Positions 8,572 to 16,457 of a DNA stretch of 64,000 bases are shown here, in pieces. The translations under genes were made by a program, and so were the position numbers. How positions within the stretch are numbered: position 1 is the first letter of the stretch; the number at the start of each line of letters is the position of its first letter. The notes beneath the pieces are model-generated. The model saw only the letters and a list, made by a program, of their open reading frames with translations. It was not told the origin of the DNA and did not search any database. Source of the stretch: Myroides odoratimimus (GTDB lineage: Bacteria > Bacteroidota > Bacteroidia > Flavobacteriales > Flavobacteriaceae); NCBI RefSeq assembly GCF_001485415.1, contig NZ_BCMQ01000007.1, positions 62,001 to 126,000 on the forward strand, written 5' to 3'.

Positions 8572-9000
8572 ATGAGTAGATTATATAAAGTGTTTTTCAT
8601 AGGTATACTTTTTTTAGTAGCAAGCTGTGGGAAAGAATTTACACCTGAGGACTTAAAGGTAATTAATGGTTATTGGGAAATAGAGAAAGCAAAATTGCCA
8701 GATGGTGAGGTGAAAGATTATACCATTAATTCTTCTATTGATTTCTTTGAGATAAATGATAAAGGAGTTGGTTTTCGTCAGAAAGTAATGCCACAGGTGA
8801 ATGGTGAGTATTTAACGAATGAGGTGCAAGAAAACCTAACTATAGTTAATGAGGCAGGTAAGACTTGGTTAATGTATAAGACTGAGTTTGCTGAATGGAA
8901 GGAAGAGTTAGTAGAATTGGATGAGGATGAGTTTGTTGTAAAAAACGAAAATGATATTATCTACTATTATAAAAAGGCGGTACCTTTTACTTTAAAATAA
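8572..9000 (+). CDS. Small lipoprotein, lipocalin-like in pattern
   Basis: The 142-residue protein begins MSRLYKVFFIGILFLVASC, with a lipobox Cys at residue 19. The mature part has the order LKVINGYWEIEKAKLPDG, then a series of beta strands (FFEINDKGVGFRQKV, LTIVNEAGKTWLMYKT), which resembles the lipocalin-like proteins of Bacteroidota that start with a G-x-W near the N-terminus. Function is unknown. It starts 11 bases after ftsY and ends 8 bases before the DUF721 gene, so the three form one transcript. Confidence 0.7.
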   Translation: MSRLYKVFFIGILFLVASCGKEFTPEDLKVINGYWEIEKAKLPDGEVKDYTINSSIDFFEINDKGVGFRQKVMPQVNGEYLTNEVQENLTIVNEAGKTWLMYKTEFAEWKEELVELDEDEFVVKNENDIIYYYKKAVPFTLK

Positions 9001-9008
9001 TTTAGGCA

Positions 9009-9320
9009 TTGAAGAAGTATGATGTAAATAAACGATTACGAGAAGAGAGTAGTATTCAGGATCTTTTAAAAATATTTATAAAAGAGAATAACCTTGATAA
9101 GGGAATTGATAATCTTGATGTTCGTGCTGCTTGGAAGAATCTATTAGGACCAGGAATAGCTAATTATACATTAGATATACTCTTAAAACGTGATGTACTT
9201 TATGTAGCTTTATCTTCTCCTATCGTACGTGAGGAATTAACTTATGGAAAGAGTAAGATAATTAGAATGATAAATGAAGAATTAGGGAGAGAGGTAATAA
9301 AAGAAATAATTTTTAGATAA
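9009..9320 (+). CDS. DUF721 (DciA-like) protein
   Basis: The 103-residue protein fits the small DUF721 family: LKIFIKENNLDKGIDNLDVRAAWKNLLGP, then the LYVALSSPIVREELTYGK strand-helix and a basic end. DciA proteins of this family help load the replicative helicase in bacteria that lack DnaC/DnaI; whether this one does so is inferred. A stop just upstream leaves only the TTG at 9009 as an early start, giving MKKYDVNKRL. It follows the lipoprotein gene by 8 bases. Confidence 0.8.
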   Translation: MKKYDVNKRLREESSIQDLLKIFIKENNLDKGIDNLDVRAAWKNLLGPGIANYTLDILLKRDVLYVALSSPIVREELTYGKSKIIRMINEELGREVIKEIIFR

Positions 9321-9382
9321 GTTATAATTATCTATATGAAGCAATATTAGTTCAATAGACTGATATTGCTTTTTTATTTTAT

Positions 9383-9410
9383 ATATAAAGGACTTTATTG
9401 TCTTTTATAT
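9383..9410. promoter_or_regulatory. Palindromic operator upstream of the Rrf2 gene
   Basis: ATATAAAGGAC, six bases TTTATT, then GTCTTTTATAT: the arms are complementary with one mismatch. It covers the region where the -33 box of the Rrf2 promoter should lie (TTG at 9398-9400; -7 box at 9423). The same 8-6-8 arrangement recurs before norZ and nirK. The link to the Rrf2 protein is inferred. Confidence 0.6.
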
Positions 9411-9422
9411 GTAGAATTGTTT

Positions 9423-9430
9423 TATATTTG
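9423..9430 (+). promoter_or_regulatory. -7 promoter element of the Rrf2 gene
   Basis: TATATTTG matches TAnnTTTG and lies 19 bases before the ATG at 9450. A TTG 22 bases upstream falls inside the palindrome. Confidence 0.65.
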
Positions 9431-9449
9431 TACTATTAAAATAAATGAT

Positions 9450-9884
9450 ATGTTTTCTAAAGCTTGTGAATACGCTATTCGTTCAGTTGTTTTTATCTCA
9501 GTATCTTCACTGAAAGGGGAGCGTGTAGGCTTTAAAGAAATAGCAAAAGAGATAGATGCTCCAGAAGCTTTTACAGCTAAGATACTTCAAAAGCTATCTA
9601 AGAGTGGAGTGATTGAATCAGTTAAGGGAGTAGGAGGAGGATTTGAAATTCCGATAGCAAACTTAGACAATATTAAGCTATGTGAGGTGGTGAATGTGAT
9701 CGATGGTGATTCTATCTACAAGGGATGTGGATTAGGGTTAGCTCAGTGTTCTGAGACGCACCCATGTCCTGTTCACTTTAAATTTAAAGCAATCCGAGAA
9801 GGGTTGAGAAATATGTTAGAAACTACTACTTTGCGAGAGTTAGCCAATGGTACCAAGTCTGGTGATACTTTCTTGAAGTTGTAA
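9450..9884 (+). CDS. Rrf2-family regulator with NsrR/IscR-like cysteines
   Basis: The ATG at 9450 gives 144 residues, typical of Rrf2 proteins; the open frame extends upstream across the promoter and is not used. The N-terminal winged helix is MFSKACEYAIRSVVFI through GVGGGFEIP. Three cysteines lie at C93, C100 and C106 in CGLGLAQCSETHPCPVHF, close to the three Fe-S ligands in IscR and NsrR. Next to norZ and ric, an NO- or redox-sensing repressor is the natural reading. It ends in a terminator and has a palindrome on its own promoter, suggesting autoregulation. Confidence 0.85.
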   Translation: MFSKACEYAIRSVVFISVSSLKGERVGFKEIAKEIDAPEAFTAKILQKLSKSGVIESVKGVGGGFEIPIANLDNIKLCEVVNVIDGDSIYKGCGLGLAQCSETHPCPVHFKFKAIREGLRNMLETTTLRELANGTKSGDTFLKL

Positions 9885-9892
9885 TTATACGT

Positions 9893-9914
9893 GGGAAGTA
9901 ACTTCCCTTTTTTT
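9893..9914 (+). terminator. Terminator after the Rrf2 gene
   Basis: GGGAAGT and ACTTCCC pair around a single A, followed by seven Ts. Confidence 0.85.
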
Positions 9915-9923
9915 ACAAAACAA

Positions 9924-9945
9924 TAAAGGATAAAAAAGTCTTCTA
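9924..9945. promoter_or_regulatory. Candidate Rrf2 operator before norZ
   Basis: TAAAGGAT, six As, GTCTTCTA: same 8-6-8 geometry as the palindrome before the Rrf2 gene, with the outer AAAGGA and GTCTT conserved but the symmetry weaker. It lies only nine bases before the norZ start codon, so it would act by blocking initiation or elongation. Confidence 0.45.
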
Positions 9946-9954
9946 TTTAAAAGT

Positions 9955-12201
9955 ATGAAAAATAGACAAAGAAAGTTATGGATAGCATTTACGATAGTAA
10001 TGTTATTCTCATTTGGGGTACTCGGTTATTTCGGTATTGAAATTTATCAAGAAGCACCACCAGTACCCATCGAAGTTAGAACAACTAATGGTGAAATTGT
10101 ATTAACTGCTAGTGATATAAAAGACGGTCAGAATGTCTGGCAGAGTATAGGAGGACAAGAAGTTGGCTCTGTATGGGGACATGGAGCTTATGTTGCTCCT
10201 GATTGGACTGCTGATTTTCTGCATAGAGAAGCATTGTATTTATTGGAGTATTATGCTCAAGAGAAGTATAATAAGTCTTATGAAAATAGTTCATTAGAAG
10301 AACAGGCTTATTTAAAAGCACATTTACAAGCTAATATTAGAGCTAATACTTATGACAAAGCAACTGGTGTTTTGACGATTACAGAGGAACGAAATAAAGC
10401 TCGTTTACATCTTCAGGAGTATTATACTAAATTGTTTACAGATGATCCCGAATTTACGCAACTGCGTAAAGATTATGCAATACCTAATAATGCGCTAACT
10501 GATCCAACAAGATTGAAACAAATGAATGCTTTCTTCTTTTGGGCAACATGGGCTACTGTAACTAATAGACCAGATAATGATGTTAGTTATACACATAACT
10601 GGCCTGCGGAAGAGTTAGTAGGTAACGTAGCTACCACACCTCTTATTGCTTGGTCTGGAGTGAGTGTTATCTTATTGATTTTTGCTGTAGGGGTATTAGT
10701 TTATTATCACGTAGCCTCTAAGCAAGAGGAAGAAGATATGGTGCCAATGGAAGATCCAGTATCAAATGGAACTGTAACTAAGAGTATGACTATCTTGAAG
10801 AAATATTTCTGGGTAGTATGTTTATTGATGCTATTACAAGTAGGATTAGGAATTATAACAGCTCACTATGGAGTAGAAGGACAAGGGTTATATGGTATTC
10901 CATTAGATCAAATTCTACCTTATTCAGTAACGCGTACATGGCATACCCAATTGGCTATTTTTTGGATAGCTACTGCTTGGTTAGGAACCGGATTATATAT
11001 TGCACCTGCAGTAGGAGGTAAGGATCCTAAGTTTCAAGTATTCGGAGTGAACTTCCTATTTATAGCCTTATTGATTATTGTGTTGGGGTCTATGATTGGT
11101 CAGTGGTTTGGTATTATGCAAAAACTAAACTTAGTACAGAACTTCTGGTTCGGACATCAAGGATATGAATATGTAGACTTAGGTCGTTTCTGGCAGATCT
11201 TCTTATTTGTAGGCTTATTTGTATGGTTAGCTTTAATGATTAGACCGTTGTTACCTGTATTGAAAGAAAAAGGAAGCCATCGCAATTTGATTATACTTTT
11301 CTTAATCTCATGTGGTGCAATTGCTTTATTCTATGGAGCAGGGCTAATGTGGGGAAGACAAACTAACTTGGCAATAGCAGAATATTGGAGATGGTGGGTA
11401 GTGCATTTATGGGTAGAGGGCTTCTTTGAAGTGTTTGCAACTGTTGTTTTAGCGTTCTTATTCGTACGAATGGGGTTGATTAAAACCAAGACAGCTACTA
11501 ATGGCGCATTGTTCTCTACTGTTGTATTTATGTCTGGAGGGATTATAGGTACATTCCATCATTTATATTTCTCTGGAACGCCAACAGCAGTAATGGCATT
11601 AGGAGCAACGTTCAGTGCTTTAGAAGTGGTGCCTTTAACTCTGATAGGTTATGAAGCTTATGAGAACTATAAAATATCTACACATAAAGGATGGTTACAG
11701 GATTATAAATGGCCTATATACTTTATGATAGCAGTGGCATTCTGGAACTTCTTAGGAGCAGGTGTATTTGGCTTTATTATTAATCCACCGATAGCACTGT
11801 ATTATGTACAAGGACTTAATACAACACCTCTTCACGCACATACTGCTTTATTTGGAGTATATGGAATGTTGGGAATTGGACTTATGCTATTCGTATTAAG
11901 AAGTATATATAGAGATATTAAATGGAATGAGAAGTTATTGAAAATAGGCTTCTGGGGATTGAACTTAGGGTTATTATTAATGGCACTTTTAAGTTTATTA
12001 CCTATCGGTATTTGGCAAGCGATTGAAAGTATTCAACACGGTATGTGGTATGCGCGTTCTAGCGAACTTATGCAGCTACCAGCTATGAATACGCTGAAAT
12101 GGCTACGTACCATCGGTGACGTAATCTTTACAGTAGGTATTTTCGCTATCGTTTTATTCGTATTCAAATTAACATTAAAAAAAAGCAATCATGATAAATA
12201 G
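9955..12201 (+). CDS. norZ: Quinol-dependent nitric oxide reductase (qNOR)
   Basis: qNOR reduces two NO to N2O in the inner membrane with electrons from the quinol pool. The 748 residues match the fused form: an N-terminal membrane helix (about 8-30), a long periplasmic domain with SIGGQEVGSVWGHGAYVAPDW, then about 12 further helices of the NorB core. Heme and Fe ligand regions are visible in RTWHTQLAIFWIATAWLGTGLY, HLWVEGFFEVFATV, IIGTFHHLYFSGTP and LHAHTALFGVYGMLGIG. The stop overlaps the start of the ric gene by 11 bases, so the two are translated together. It detoxifies NO or serves as the second step of denitrification. Confidence 0.96.
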   Translation: MKNRQRKLWIAFTIVMLFSFGVLGYFGIEIYQEAPPVPIEVRTTNGEIVLTASDIKDGQNVWQSIGGQEVGSVWGHGAYVAPDWTADFLHREALYLLEYYAQEKYNKSYENSSLEEQAYLKAHLQANIRANTYDKATGVLTITEERNKARLHLQEYYTKLFTDDPEFTQLRKDYAIPNNALTDPTRLKQMNAFFFWATWATVTNRPDNDVSYTHNWPAEELVGNVATTPLIAWSGVSVILLIFAVGVLVYYHVASKQEEEDMVPMEDPVSNGTVTKSMTILKKYFWVVCLLMLLQVGLGIITAHYGVEGQGLYGIPLDQILPYSVTRTWHTQLAIFWIATAWLGTGLYIAPAVGGKDPKFQVFGVNFLFIALLIIVLGSMIGQWFGIMQKLNLVQNFWFGHQGYEYVDLGRFWQIFLFVGLFVWLALMIRPLLPVLKEKGSHRNLIILFLISCGAIALFYGAGLMWGRQTNLAIAEYWRWWVVHLWVEGFFEVFATVVLAFLFVRMGLIKTKTATNGALFSTVVFMSGGIIGTFHHLYFSGTPTAVMALGATFSALEVVPLTLIGYEAYENYKISTHKGWLQDYKWPIYFMIAVAFWNFLGAGVFGFIINPPIALYYVQGLNTTPLHAHTALFGVYGMLGIGLMLFVLRSIYRDIKWNEKLLKIGFWGLNLGLLLMALLSLLPIGIWQAIESIQHGMWYARSSELMQLPAMNTLKWLRTIGDVIFTVGIFAIVLFVFKLTLKKSNHDK

Positions 12202-12904
12202 AACAGTAGGCTCATTTGTAGCAGAAGATTTTAGAACAGCAGCAATATTCAATAGATACGGAATTGATTTTTGTTGTAAAGGAGGACGTACTATTGAAGA
12301 GGTGTGTGAAAAGAAATCAGTCAATAGAGAAGAGTTAATTGGAGAGTTAGAACGATTATTGACACAACAAGCAGAGAACAATATCGATTTTAGACATTGG
12401 CCTTTAGATTTGTTAGCCGATTATATTGAGAAGACACACCATCGATATGTAGAGGAGAAGATCCCAGTATTATTACAATTTTTAAATAAACTGAGTAGAG
12501 TACATGGAGATAGACATCCAGAGTTAATTGAAATAAATGAATTGTTTATTGGATGTGCAGCGGAGCTAAGCCAACACTTAAAAAAAGAAGAGCTTGTTCT
12601 GTTTCCATTTATTCGTAAGATGGTGTCTTCAACTATCTCAGGACAACCTTTAGAAACACCTCATTTTGGTACAGTACAAAATCCAGTAGCCATGATGATG
12701 CATGAACATGATGGGGAAGGTGAGCGTTTCCGAAAAATAGCTGAGTTGTCTAATAATTATACACCACCAGCAGATGGATGTAATACATATAAGGTTACTT
12801 ACGCTATGCTAAAAGAGTTCGAAGATGATCTGCATAAACACATTCACTTAGAAAATAATATTTTGTTCCCAAGTGCAATAGTATTAGAACGAAAATTCGA
12901 GTAA
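12191..12904 (+). CDS. Di-iron repair protein RIC (ScdA/YtfE family)
   Basis: RIC proteins help rebuild iron-sulfur clusters damaged by NO or peroxide. The 237-residue protein has the ScdA N-terminal segment with FCCKGGRTIEE (C28, C29) and a hemerythrin-like four-helix bundle carrying the His/Glu di-iron ligands in KTHHRYVEEK, QHLKKEELVLFPF, MMHEHDGEGERF and HKHIHLENNILFP. The start codon lies within the end of norZ. It ends about 20 bases before a ~160-bp repeat with inverted ends. Confidence 0.95.
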   Translation: MINRTVGSFVAEDFRTAAIFNRYGIDFCCKGGRTIEEVCEKKSVNREELIGELERLLTQQAENNIDFRHWPLDLLADYIEKTHHRYVEEKIPVLLQFLNKLSRVHGDRHPELIEINELFIGCAAELSQHLKKEELVLFPFIRKMVSSTISGQPLETPHFGTVQNPVAMMMHEHDGEGERFRKIAELSNNYTPPADGCNTYKVTYAMLKEFEDDLHKHIHLENNILFPSAIVLERKFE

Positions 12905-12921
12905 TCTTTTTCAAATTTCAT

Positions 12922-13112
12922 AGAAGTGCCTTACCTTTAAGTTTAACCCAGAATCAGTGATAGACAGACAAACAAAAAGTAATTATACAAAATAGCTCTG
13001 AATTAGTGATACAAGCATACTATAGTATGGTTTTAGAGCTAATGAAAGAGATATGAAGTAGAATTGCTTTGTAGTATTTGGCTAACGCTTATTCTGGGTT
13101 TAAGGCACTTCT
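12922..13112. repeat. ~160-bp dispersed inverted-end repeat, copy 1
   Basis: The core at 12942-13103 matches 40917-41076 in reverse orientation with about 17 mismatches and no gap by eye. Its ends are inverted (CCCAGAAT / ATTCTGGG), its centre is the perfect palindrome CATACTATAGTATG (13016-13029), and TAGCTCT / AGAGCTA pair around that centre. This copy alone is bounded by a second inverted pair, AGAAGTGCCTTA (12922-12933) and TAAGGCACTTCT (13101-13112). It lies between ric and the polytopic membrane gene and holds no gene. It looks like a non-autonomous MITE-like element. Confidence 0.85.
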
Positions 13113-13125
13113 TGTATAACAGCTT

Positions 13126-14328
13126 ATGAAACCAGTCTATTATATCATTCCTTTGGTCAACTTTTTTACAGCAGCCCTATTAGGACTTTTGCTAAGAAGT
13201 ATGTTCGTCTACCCGATAGAAGGAGTGACATTTTTGTATATTTTACATACGCACTCTCATATTGCTTTATTAGGATGGTTGTATTTATTGGTTTATGTAT
13301 TGTTTGTCCAGCAGTTTGGAATAAAAACTCCTAAAGAAGAAAAGTTTTATGCCCGACTTTTTTGGATGACTCAATTAGCAGTGCTTGGAATGGCACTGAC
13401 ATTTCCTTTTATGGGATATGCCGCAGCATCTATTGCTTTTTCTACTTTACACATTATTTGTTCTTATGTATTTGTCATTCATTTATGGAAGAACAACACT
13501 GCCTCAGGAACACAGCAAGGAGTTTTACTAAAAACCTCTTTGTTTTTTATGGCATTTTCTACCTTTGGGGTTTGGTGCTTAGGGCCAGCAGTAGGCATGA
13601 TGGGGAAGGCTAGTGCCTTCTATCAGATATGTATACAGTTTTTCTTACATTTTCAGTTTGATGGATGGTTCTTAACTGCCTTTTTAGCCTTATTGTTTGC
13701 CATTGTGTTTAAGGGGTATTCTTTATCTAAGTTTAAACCTTTCTATTACACTTGGATAGTATCTGTAATACTCACTTATGCTCTACCCGTGAGTTGGTAT
13801 GTAGAATTACCTATACTTCATTACTTAAATGCAGTAGGTGTTTTATTGCAATTGTATTCAGTGGGATATTTAATAAAACCCTTTTTCAAGATATTTAAGC
13901 AACGAAATAATAATGAAAGCATCTTTGTGTGGCTTTTATTAGTATTAGCAGGAATATGCCTTATAATGCGAATAGGTACACAGTTATTAGCTATATCAGA
14001 ATCAATAGCGATTCAGTTACAAGCTTTGCGCAGTTGGATCATAGGTTTTATCCATTTGAATATGTTAGGAGTCTTGAGTGGTTTTGGAGTTTGGTTAATG
14101 GTTCAAGAAAAAAGAATAGTTGTAAATACTTGGTTAAAGATAGGAATACTATTCTTAGTAGTAGGTTTTGTATTGACAGAAATAATTTTGTTTATACAAG
14201 GCTTACAAGGTTTTATAGGAGTTGTTTGGGTAGTTAATACACCTGTACTCTTATTTTGGGCATCTGTATTACTTCCTATCAGTATCTTATTTTTATTATT
14301 CTCATACATTAAAATTAGAAAGTCATGA
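13126..14328 (+). CDS. Polytopic membrane protein with oxidase-like His motif, NO island
   Basis: This 400-residue protein is almost all hydrophobic with about 12 membrane segments. The motif LHTHSHIALLGWLYLLVY (His 41, 43 and 45) on the second helix resembles the heme-binding start of heme-copper oxidase subunit I and of NnrS-type proteins; other His lie in FLHFQFDGWF and FIHLNMLGVLSGFG. It lies downstream of norZ-ric and overlaps the CopD-like gene by four bases. A role in NO tolerance or heme/copper handling is inferred from that context. It is too short for a normal oxidase catalytic subunit, and I cannot name the family with confidence. Confidence 0.6.
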   Translation: MKPVYYIIPLVNFFTAALLGLLLRSMFVYPIEGVTFLYILHTHSHIALLGWLYLLVYVLFVQQFGIKTPKEEKFYARLFWMTQLAVLGMALTFPFMGYAAASIAFSTLHIICSYVFVIHLWKNNTASGTQQGVLLKTSLFFMAFSTFGVWCLGPAVGMMGKASAFYQICIQFFLHFQFDGWFLTAFLALLFAIVFKGYSLSKFKPFYYTWIVSVILTYALPVSWYVELPILHYLNAVGVLLQLYSVGYLIKPFFKIFKQRNNNESIFVWLLLVLAGICLIMRIGTQLLAISESIAIQLQALRSWIIGFIHLNMLGVLSGFGVWLMVQEKRIVVNTWLKIGILFLVVGFVLTEIILFIQGLQGFIGVVWVVNTPVLLFWASVLLPISILFLLFSYIKIRKS

Positions 14329-14777
14329 ATGAATTACACCTTTTATTAATATTACACCTATTAGGGGCTACTATATGGGTAGGAGGACATATCTTATTAA
14401 GTGTGGTGATATTACCTCAAGTATGGAAAGAGAAGTCAGTAGAGAAGCTATTTAACTTTGAGAGTAGATATGAGTGGTTCGGTATGCCAGCTTTATTCGT
14501 TATGCTACTGACAGGTGTGCGTATGGCCTATATCTACAATGTCAAGTTAGCGAGTTGGTTTGCTTTTGAAACTCCAATAGAACGTGTTGTTTCTTTAAAA
14601 TTAGCATGTCTATTCACTATCGCATTATTTGCACTAAGTGCTCAGTTTTACGTATTGCCTCGTCTAAAGACTGATATTAAGAAACTACCTTTGATGACAT
14701 TCCATATTATATCTGTCACGACTATTAGTATTGTGATGCTTATATTAGGTAGCTTTATTAGATATGGAGGGATATAA
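14325..14777 (+). CDS. CopD-like four-helix membrane protein
   Basis: The 150-residue protein has four hydrophobic segments. The first holds HLLLILHLLGATIWVGGHIL, with His at residues 5, 11 and 22, the HxxxxxxWxGxH pattern of CopD/PcoD-like and related heme or copper proteins. The start codon overlaps the end of the preceding polytopic membrane gene, so the pair is translated together. A function in copper handling for NirK or in electron transfer is inferred. The alternative is one of several four-helix heme-binding families with the same motif. Confidence 0.65.
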   Translation: MNELHLLLILHLLGATIWVGGHILLSVVILPQVWKEKSVEKLFNFESRYEWFGMPALFVMLLTGVRMAYIYNVKLASWFAFETPIERVVSLKLACLFTIALFALSAQFYVLPRLKTDIKKLPLMTFHIISVTTISIVMLILGSFIRYGGI

Positions 14778-14858
14778 AGAGGAATGAATTTATAAATAAA
14801 AGGTATTATTGATTTTATTTGCTTAACTATTAAAATACCTGTTAGTATTATTATATAT

Positions 14859-14908
14859 AAAGCTATTGTTTGATTATACTTTTGAAGTGATCAAGTAATA
14901 GCTTTTTA
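14859..14908 (+). terminator. Terminator after the CopD-like gene
   Basis: AAAGCTATT and AATAGCTTT form an imperfect stem followed by TTTATT; it lies 80 bases after the gene's stop. Confidence 0.6.
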
Positions 14909-14974
14909 TTATTGGAACTATTTTATTCTCTTAAATAAGTAACTAGAATTAAAGGCACTTTATGTACAAAAAAA

Positions 14975-15010
14975 ATACTGCTCTACTTCTATTATGAAGC
15001 AGAGCAGTAT
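14975..15010. terminator. Convergent terminator between CopD-like and SCO genes
   Basis: ATACTGCTCT with CTTC pairs with GAAG and AGAGCAGTAT across a short loop (14975-14989 with 14996-15010). Run As precede it on the plus strand, giving a T-tract on the minus strand after the SCO gene. Confidence 0.75.
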
Positions 15011-15035
15011 ATTATCAAACTAATAACTAACTTTC

Positions 15036-15659
15036 TTATTTAATTAAAGCGAGTTGTCGCTCTATTTCTTTTACAGTAGGGGCATAGTCTATACCAAGTC
15101 CCTCTTGTTGATAATCCAATTCTCCTTTGGTATTAAACACACTAATGATATTAGAGTGAGAGAAGTCTATTGGAGAGATCTTTTTGTAATTCACAGCAAG
15201 AGTAGCCGCAAATTCTCTTGTGTCTTCTTCAGTAGAGCGTAAGAATACCCATTGAGGGCCATCCATTTGATTCTCTTTAGCAAATGCTTTTAGACGTTCA
15301 GGAGTATCTACTTGTGGGTCAATGCTGACTAATACATATTTTACCTTATCTGCGTTTTTACCTTTTACTCTTTCCTCGATATTACGCATATCAGCTACTA
15401 ATCGAGGACATGCAGCTTTACAAGAAGTATAAATCATGACCATGACTAATACATTGCCCTGTAAGTCTTTTAACTCAATATCCTTACCATCTTGTGTAGT
15501 CCAGGTAGAAGGTAGATTGTAAATAGACAAATCAGAAATCTCTTGTGACTCTGTTGTCTGTTCTGTAGCTTGAGGTTGTTCTTCTGTAGCTTTAGTCTCT
15601 TTACAACTAGTTAGTAGTAAAGTAGAGCAGCTTAGTAATGCTATCAATGTCTTTTTCAT
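15036..15659 (-). CDS. SCO1/SenC-family copper chaperone lipoprotein
   Basis: Sco proteins deliver or reduce copper for copper oxidases and related enzymes in the periplasm. The ATG at 15659 starts a lipoprotein signal MKKTLIALLSCSTLLLTSC (lipid Cys 19); the open frame extends a little upstream but would break the signal. The thioredoxin-like domain carries the copper ligands C80-x3-C84 in TSCKAACP and H168 in DFSHSN, and SIDPQVDTPERL is a family landmark. It follows the NirV-like gene by 18 bases on the same strand, so copper supply to NirK is a sensible role. Confidence 0.93.
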   Translation of the reverse strand: MKKTLIALLSCSTLLLTSCKETKATEEQPQATEQTTESQEISDLSIYNLPSTWTTQDGKDIELKDLQGNVLVMVMIYTSCKAACPRLVADMRNIEERVKGKNADKVKYVLVSIDPQVDTPERLKAFAKENQMDGPQWVFLRSTEEDTREFAATLAVNYKKISPIDFSHSNIISVFNTKGELDYQQEGLGIDYAPTVKEIERQLALIK

Positions 15660-15676
15660 AATGATGTTCTTTTTTT

Positions 15677-16456
15677 TTAAGGGTTTTGTGCACATCTAAA
15701 ACCTAAGTTTTTTGTTGTAAAGTTAGCTCTAAGACTACCTCTAAAACCGTATCGCATAAAGGCAGCATAGTCCATCAGGTCAGAAGCATTAATAGAAGCA
15801 CTTCCACAGAATAAGTTCTCGTCATTGCCCTTGTCTTTGCGACTTTCTCCAGACAAGAAGATTGAATTATAGTCTGCTACCCACTCCCATATTAAGCCAT
15901 GCATATCATATACACCCCAGTAATTTTTAAAGGTGCTCCCTACAGGATTGACATAAGTCTTAGGAGTCTCGTACCAAGCGAGGATATACTTATTGTATTC
16001 TTCTTTTTGGCGAGCATCCATATTCTTAGCATCAGCCATGGCTACATACTCCCATTCATCCATAGTAGGTAATCTTTTGCCTTCTAACTCACAGTATTTT
16101 TTAGCTGCGAACCAAGATACATTGGTCACAGGAGCATTAGGTTTTAAGTCGCCATAGTCTAAATCACTTTTCCAATGAGACAAATAACTTTTATTAGCGA
16201 ATAACGCTTTGATCTGTGAGCGTTGGTAATTTGGGTTTTTCTTTAAGAACTCTACATACTGTTCATTGGTCACAGCGTATTGATCCATTTTGAAAGAAGC
16301 TACTTTTACATAGCCTTCTTCTGTACTACCGTAAAGTGGAACAAAAGTTCCACTTTTGATAGTGACCATCGGTGTCGTTTTCTGAGCATATATTCCTGTA
16401 TAGGATACTATGCTCAGAAGACACACAATGAAGTTTGATTTATCAAGAAAAAACAT
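15677..16456 (-). CDS. nirV: NirV-like formylglycine-generating-enzyme (SUMF1) fold protein
   Basis: The 259-residue protein has an N-terminal signal (about residues 1-25, ending IYAQ) and an FGE-sulfatase domain: GTFVPLYGS, MDQYAVTNEQYVEFLKK, APVTNVSWFAAKKYCELEGKRLPTMDEWEYVAM, WGVYDMHGLIWEWVADY and GFRCAQNP. Genes of this kind (nirV) often accompany nirK, and this one starts one base after the nirK stop on the same strand. Its precise role is unknown; it may help NirK mature or form a complex. The name rests on context, since the same fold occurs in many proteins, including GldJ in this window. Confidence 0.8.
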   Translation of the reverse strand: MFFLDKSNFIVCLLSIVSYTGIYAQKTTPMVTIKSGTFVPLYGSTEEGYVKVASFKMDQYAVTNEQYVEFLKKNPNYQRSQIKALFANKSYLSHWKSDLDYGDLKPNAPVTNVSWFAAKKYCELEGKRLPTMDEWEYVAMADAKNMDARQKEEYNKYILAWYETPKTYVNPVGSTFKNYWGVYDMHGLIWEWVADYNSIFLSGESRKDKGNDENLFCGSASINASDLMDYAAFMRYGFRGSLRANFTTKNLGFRCAQNP

Positions 16457-16457
16457 T

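Noticed and set aside
9366..9449. Longer start of the Rrf2 gene
   Set aside because: It covers the promoter and operator; MFSKACEYA at 9450 is the standard Rrf2 beginning.
12905..13125. IS element with transposase at the repeat copy
   Set aside because: The repeat is only about 160-190 bases and encodes no protein; no transposase is seen.
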